Shown piece after piece: positions 6,260 through 8,956 of a stretch of 8,956 nucleotides of DNA (position 1 is the first letter of the stretch; every line of letters begins with the position of its first letter). Origin of the DNA: an uncultured bacterium (GTDB taxonomy: Bacteria; Planctomycetota; Phycisphaerae; Phycisphaerales; SM1A02); assembly GCA_903867275.1 (NCBI GenBank), contig CAIPQY010000032.1, positions 1 through 8,956 on the forward strand. The letters are read 5' to 3'. The notes beneath the pieces were generated by a model that was not told the DNA's origin, searched no databases, and worked only from the letters and a program-made list of their open reading frames with translations. The position numbers and the translations under genes are program-made.

Positions 6260-8221
6260 TCAGACGGTCGGGAGTGCGGGCGCACGCGTCTCCGTGCGCG
6301 CGTCCGGCCGGGCCGTCTGGATCATCACCATCTCGCGGTAGGGGCCTTCGCCCTGCATGAGTTCGTCGTGCGTGCCCATCTGCTGCACGCGACCGCCCTT
6401 GAGAACCACGATCAGGTCGGCATGGCGGATGGTGGACAGGCGATGCGCGATCACGAATGACGTGCGATTGCGCATCAGGTTGGAGAGGCCCTGCTGGATC
6501 GCCTGCTCGCTCTCCACATCGAGATTGCTGGTGGCCTCGTCCAGGATCAGCACGCGTGGGTCGGCCAGCACCGCGCGCGCGATGGCCAGGCGCTGTCGCT
6601 GTCCGCCCGACAGGCGCACGCCGCGTTCGCCGATGCGGGTTTCGTATCCCTGCGGCAGGCGCGCGATGAAGTCGTGGGCGAAGGCCGTGCGCGCCGCAGC
6701 CTCGATGCGCTGCATGCTCGCCTCGCGATCGGCATAGGCGATGTTCTCGGCGATGGTGCCATCGAACAGGAACACGTCCTGCTCGACCACGCCGAGCAGC
6801 CGTCGCCAACTGCCGAGACGGATGTCGCGCAGGTCGATGCCGTCGATGGTGATGCGGCCCGAGTCCGGATCGAAGAATCGCGCGATGAGATTGGAGAGCG
6901 TGGTCTTGCCGGCGCCGCTCGCTCCGACGAATGCCACCACCTGACCCGATCGAACCTGGAACGACACATCATCGAGCACGTGCTCCTTGCTTCCCGGGTA
7001 GGCGAAGGTGACGCGCTCCAGGGCCACATCGCCGCGCACGTCGGCGCGCTCCAGTGTTCGCGCCGATGCGTGGTCTGGCAGCTCGCGTGGCTCGTTCAGC
7101 AGGTCGAGCGTGCGGTCATATCCGGCCAGGTTGGTCTGGAAGTTGGTGGCGCTCGAAGCCAGCGACTCCATGGGCCCAAGCAGCATCACGAGGTAGGTCA
7201 TGAACAGCACCAGATCGCCGGGCGTGAGCGAGCCGGCCAGCACCTGCCGACCGCCGTACCACAGCAGCAGCGCGCTGCCGGCGGGCACAAACAGCGCCCA
7301 GCCCAGCTCGATGCCGCGGCTCCACCACCAGGTCAGGATCTCCTGACGCGCCATCAGATGGCTGCCCGTCGCGAAGCGGCCCGATTCGCTGCCTTCACGC
7401 GCGAAGGCGCGCACCACGCGCATGCCGCCGAAGGTTTCGGTGGCCTGTGCGTCCACGTCGCTGCGCTGCTGGCGGATGTCCCGATACAGCGGTCGAATGC
7501 GTCCGATCCAGGTTCGGTGGCTGAACCACACCAGTGGCAGCAGCAGCACCGCGCCGATCAGCAGGCGCCAGTCGGTGGCGGCGAGCACGATCAGGATGCC
7601 CACCAGCTGCACGATGGCGCGGAAGGGGTTGTAGATCATGCTGAACACCAGTTCCGACACGCCGCCTGCGTCCTCGCGCAGCAGGCTGGTGAGTCCGCCG
7701 GACTTCAGCTGCCACACGCGCCCGAGCGGCAATCGCACCGCGTGCTGGAAGGCCTGTCGTCGCAGACGCACCTGCAGCAGCTTGGTCACGCGCGTGGCTT
7801 GCCACCTTCCGATCAGATGCGTGGCCGTGCCGATGATGCTGACGCTCACGATGCCGATGGCGATCGCCGTGAGCAGCGCCGTGCGATCAAGCTGCGCGGC
7901 CGACGGGGCGAAGCGGGTGATCACCCCGGGCAGCGGCTGGCCCATGAACACGTTGTCGATGGCGAGTTTGGTGGCTGCCGGCGGAATCAGGCTGAGCGAC
8001 GTGCCGATGGCCAGCGTGGTGAGCGCGAGGGCCATGGAGCCCGTGTAGGGGCGCAGTTCCATCACGAAGCTGCGGAACAGCTCGCCGAAGCTGCGACTGC
8101 GCTTCAGGCTGCGCTCGGTGCCGTGGAAGCTGACCACCGTGCGCTCCTTGCGCTCGCGCGCCTTGCGCCGCTGTTCGTCGCGATAGGCGTCGTAGCGGCG
8201 GCGGCTGCTGGTGGCGGTCAT
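6260..8221 (-). CDS. ABC exporter half-transporter (MsbA-like, fused membrane and ATPase domains)
   Basis: 653-aa type IV-fold ABC exporter subunit with a membrane domain followed by an ATPase domain, expected to work as a dimer moving a lipid or other hydrophobic substrate out of the inner membrane. Residues 1-57 form a charged, Arg-rich cytosolic extension. Hydrophobic segments lie at about 63-83, 115-138, 190-214, 218-235, 303-324 and 335-352, the usual six. ATPase motifs are intact: A-loop Tyr408, Walker A GASGAGKTT at 433-441, Q-loop Gln481, signature LSGGQ at 537-541, Walker B VLILDE at 557-562, SNLD at 565-568 and H-loop His593. I place the start at ATG 8221; the frame stays open for 236 more codons upstream, but those are the antisense of the secreted EEP gene. 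No Shine-Dalgarno site is seen. The substrate is unknown; MsbA-type lipid flippases are the nearest family, and a carotenoid role is speculation. Confidence 0.92.
   Translation of the reverse strand: MTATSSRRRYDAYRDEQRRKARERKERTVVSFHGTERSLKRSRSFGELFRSFVMELRPYTGSMALALTTLAIGTSLSLIPPAATKLAIDNVFMGQPLPGVITRFAPSAAQLDRTALLTAIAIGIVSVSIIGTATHLIGRWQATRVTKLLQVRLRRQAFQHAVRLPLGRVWQLKSGGLTSLLREDAGGVSELVFSMIYNPFRAIVQLVGILIVLAATDWRLLIGAVLLLPLVWFSHRTWIGRIRPLYRDIRQQRSDVDAQATETFGGMRVVRAFAREGSESGRFATGSHLMARQEILTWWWSRGIELGWALFVPAGSALLLWYGGRQVLAGSLTPGDLVLFMTYLVMLLGPMESLASSATNFQTNLAGYDRTLDLLNEPRELPDHASARTLERADVRGDVALERVTFAYPGSKEHVLDDVSFQVRSGQVVAFVGASGAGKTTLSNLIARFFDPDSGRITIDGIDLRDIRLGSWRRLLGVVEQDVFLFDGTIAENIAYADREASMQRIEAAARTAFAHDFIARLPQGYETRIGERGVRLSGGQRQRLAIARAVLADPRVLILDEATSNLDVESEQAIQQGLSNLMRNRTSFVIAHRLSTIRHADLIVVLKGGRVQQMGTHDELMQGEGPYREMVMIQTARPDARTETRAPALPTV
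6280..6299. terminator. Stem-loop after crtQ, inside the 3' end of the ABC gene
   Basis: A perfect 7-bp inverted repeat (GCGCACG at 6280-6286, CGTGCGC at 6293-6299) with a 6-nt loop lies 24 nt past the crtQ stop. There is no T-tract on either side, so it is not a standard intrinsic terminator. In GC-rich coding DNA such a repeat may be chance. Confidence 0.2.
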
Positions 8222-8269
8222 GCATCGATGGTAGCCGCGGCGTCGTGCACATCCTCGTACACTGCGGCG
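8222..8269. promoter_or_regulatory. 48-bp divergent region with mirrored -10-like boxes
   Basis: The region separates the ABC exporter (minus) from the secreted EEP gene (plus). TACACT at 8258-8263 lies 6 nt before the EEP ATG. On the minus strand TACCAT (8233 to 8228) lies 6 nt before the ABC ATG. Both fit TANNNT and neither gene has a Shine-Dalgarno site, so leaderless transcripts starting at or near each ATG are plausible. No -35 boxes are evident. Confidence 0.35.
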
Positions 8270-8956
8270 ATGCTGCACCGCCTTCGCATCGCTGCCGCGC
8301 TTCTGGCAGTTCTTCCCGCCTCGATCGCCTGGACGCAGACCGCCAAGACGGATGCCCCGGAGGCGGTGTCGTACACGTACAACGGCCCTGCATGCGCGCC
8401 GATCGGCTTTCTGAAGGCGCCCAGCAAGGCCAAGGGCTCGGTTCGGCTGGCTGCATACAACGTCGAGAACCTCTTCGACGGCAAGGACGACCCCGCGCTC
8501 AAGGGCAAGGACGACGATCTGCCGATGGCGACCGACGAGACGCGGCTGAAGAATCTGGCGGCGGCGATCAAGGCGCTGGATGCCGACGTGCTGGCGCTTG
8601 AGGAAGTGGAAAGCAAGGAGTGCCTCGCCTGGTTCCGTGACACCTACCTCAAGGATCTCGGTTACGAGCATCTCGCCAGCGAGGAGGTTGGCTACTACCG
8701 CGGCGTGGAGCAGTCGATCCTGAGCCGCTATCCGATCAAGAGCGTCGAGATCCATCCAGAGATGAAGATCAGCGACGCGGCGAAGCGCATTCCGGCCGAT
8801 GCCGATGCGCGCAAGAAGCAGGGCTGGGCGGACGAGTCGAAGCTTGAGAAGGACGGTTTCCAGCGCAGCCCGCTCGTGGCGAAGATCGCCATGCCCGACG
8901 GCAGCGAGTTGAACCTGCTGGTGGTGCACCTGAAGGCCGGCGGCAAGGCGTTCGCC
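8270..8956 (+). CDS. Secreted endonuclease/exonuclease/phosphatase-family protein, partial, 3' end off the right edge
   Basis: 229 residues are visible of a protein of the metal-dependent endonuclease/exonuclease/phosphatase (EEP, DNase I-like) superfamily. It opens with a signal peptide (MLHRLR, then a hydrophobic run to about residue 20, possible cleavage after ASIA at 17-20 or slightly later), so it should act outside the cytoplasm. Family motifs: AAYNVENLFD at 61-70, which carries the first metal/phosphate-site Asn64, ALEEVE at 109-114 with the metal-binding Glu112 (in place of the common LQE), a QRS-P block at about 204-207, and VVHLKA at 218-223 with His220. The C-terminal active-site part (GDFN and SDH-type motifs) lies beyond the window. 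The substrate could be nucleic acid, a phospholipid head group or another phosphoester; sequence alone does not decide. No ribosome site is seen before ATG 8270. Confidence 0.85.
   Translation, partial: MLHRLRIAAALLAVLPASIAWTQTAKTDAPEAVSYTYNGPACAPIGFLKAPSKAKGSVRLAAYNVENLFDGKDDPALKGKDDDLPMATDETRLKNLAAAIKALDADVLALEEVESKECLAWFRDTYLKDLGYEHLASEEVGYYRGVEQSILSRYPIKSVEIHPEMKISDAAKRIPADADARKKQGWADESKLEKDGFQRSPLVAKIAMPDGSELNLLVVHLKAGGKAFA

Noticed and set aside
6257..6267. Palindrome CCGTCAGACGG at the crtQ/ABC convergence as a bidirectional terminator.
   Set aside because: Only one base would form the loop and there is no T-tract, so it cannot form a usual terminator hairpin.
8222..8929. Upstream in-frame extension of the ABC transporter to an 889-residue protein starting at 8929.
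   Set aside because: The extra 236 codons are the antisense of a well-supported EEP gene with clear motifs, and their translation is low-complexity His/Arg/Leu text. The ATG at 8221 gives a normal ABC exporter length.

Overview
The window is GC-rich DNA, densely packed with genes. It carries most of a C30 (triterpenoid) carotenoid gene cluster of the staphyloxanthin type, followed by a divergent pair of unrelated-looking genes. Organism: a high-GC bacterium. A carotenoid set combining CrtN, CrtP, an aldehyde dehydrogenase, a PlsC-like acyltransferase and a CrtQ-like glycosyltransferase, with weak or absent Shine-Dalgarno sites, fits Planctomycetota (perhaps the Phycisphaerae side). This rests on protein character and gene content only; no rRNA or other marker is present.

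Layout. (1) Minus strand, position 1209 running off the left edge: a CrtN-like diapophytoene desaturase, 403 residues visible, C-terminus missing. (2) A 78-bp divergent intergenic region (1210-1287). (3) Plus-strand operon 1288-6255: aldehyde dehydrogenase, CrtP-like diaponeurosporene oxidase, PlsC-like acyltransferase, CrtQ-like glycosyltransferase. Two of the three junctions are 4-base ATGA stop/start overlaps and the third is an 11-bp gap, so this is a tight transcription and translation unit. (4) Minus strand 6260-8221: a complete MsbA-like ABC exporter half-transporter, converging on the operon with only 4 bp between stop codons. (5) Plus strand 8270 to the right edge: a secreted endonuclease/exonuclease/phosphatase-family protein, C-terminus missing, divergent from the ABC gene across 48 bp.

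How the genes work together (family knowledge plus inference): CrtN desaturates a C30 backbone (diapophytoene or squalene). CrtP oxidises the terminal methyl to an aldehyde, the aldehyde dehydrogenase makes the carboxylic acid, the CrtQ-like enzyme attaches a sugar, and the acyltransferase esterifies that sugar with a fatty acid. The likely product is a membrane-bound glycosyl carotenoid acyl ester. The backbone-forming genes (crtM, or hpnC/hpnD/hpnE) are not in the window. The ABC exporter and the secreted EEP protein have no demonstrated link to the pathway.

No tRNA, rRNA, insertion sequence, CRISPR array or long repeat was seen. No stretch longer than 300 bases lacks a gene; the longest non-coding gap is 78 bp.
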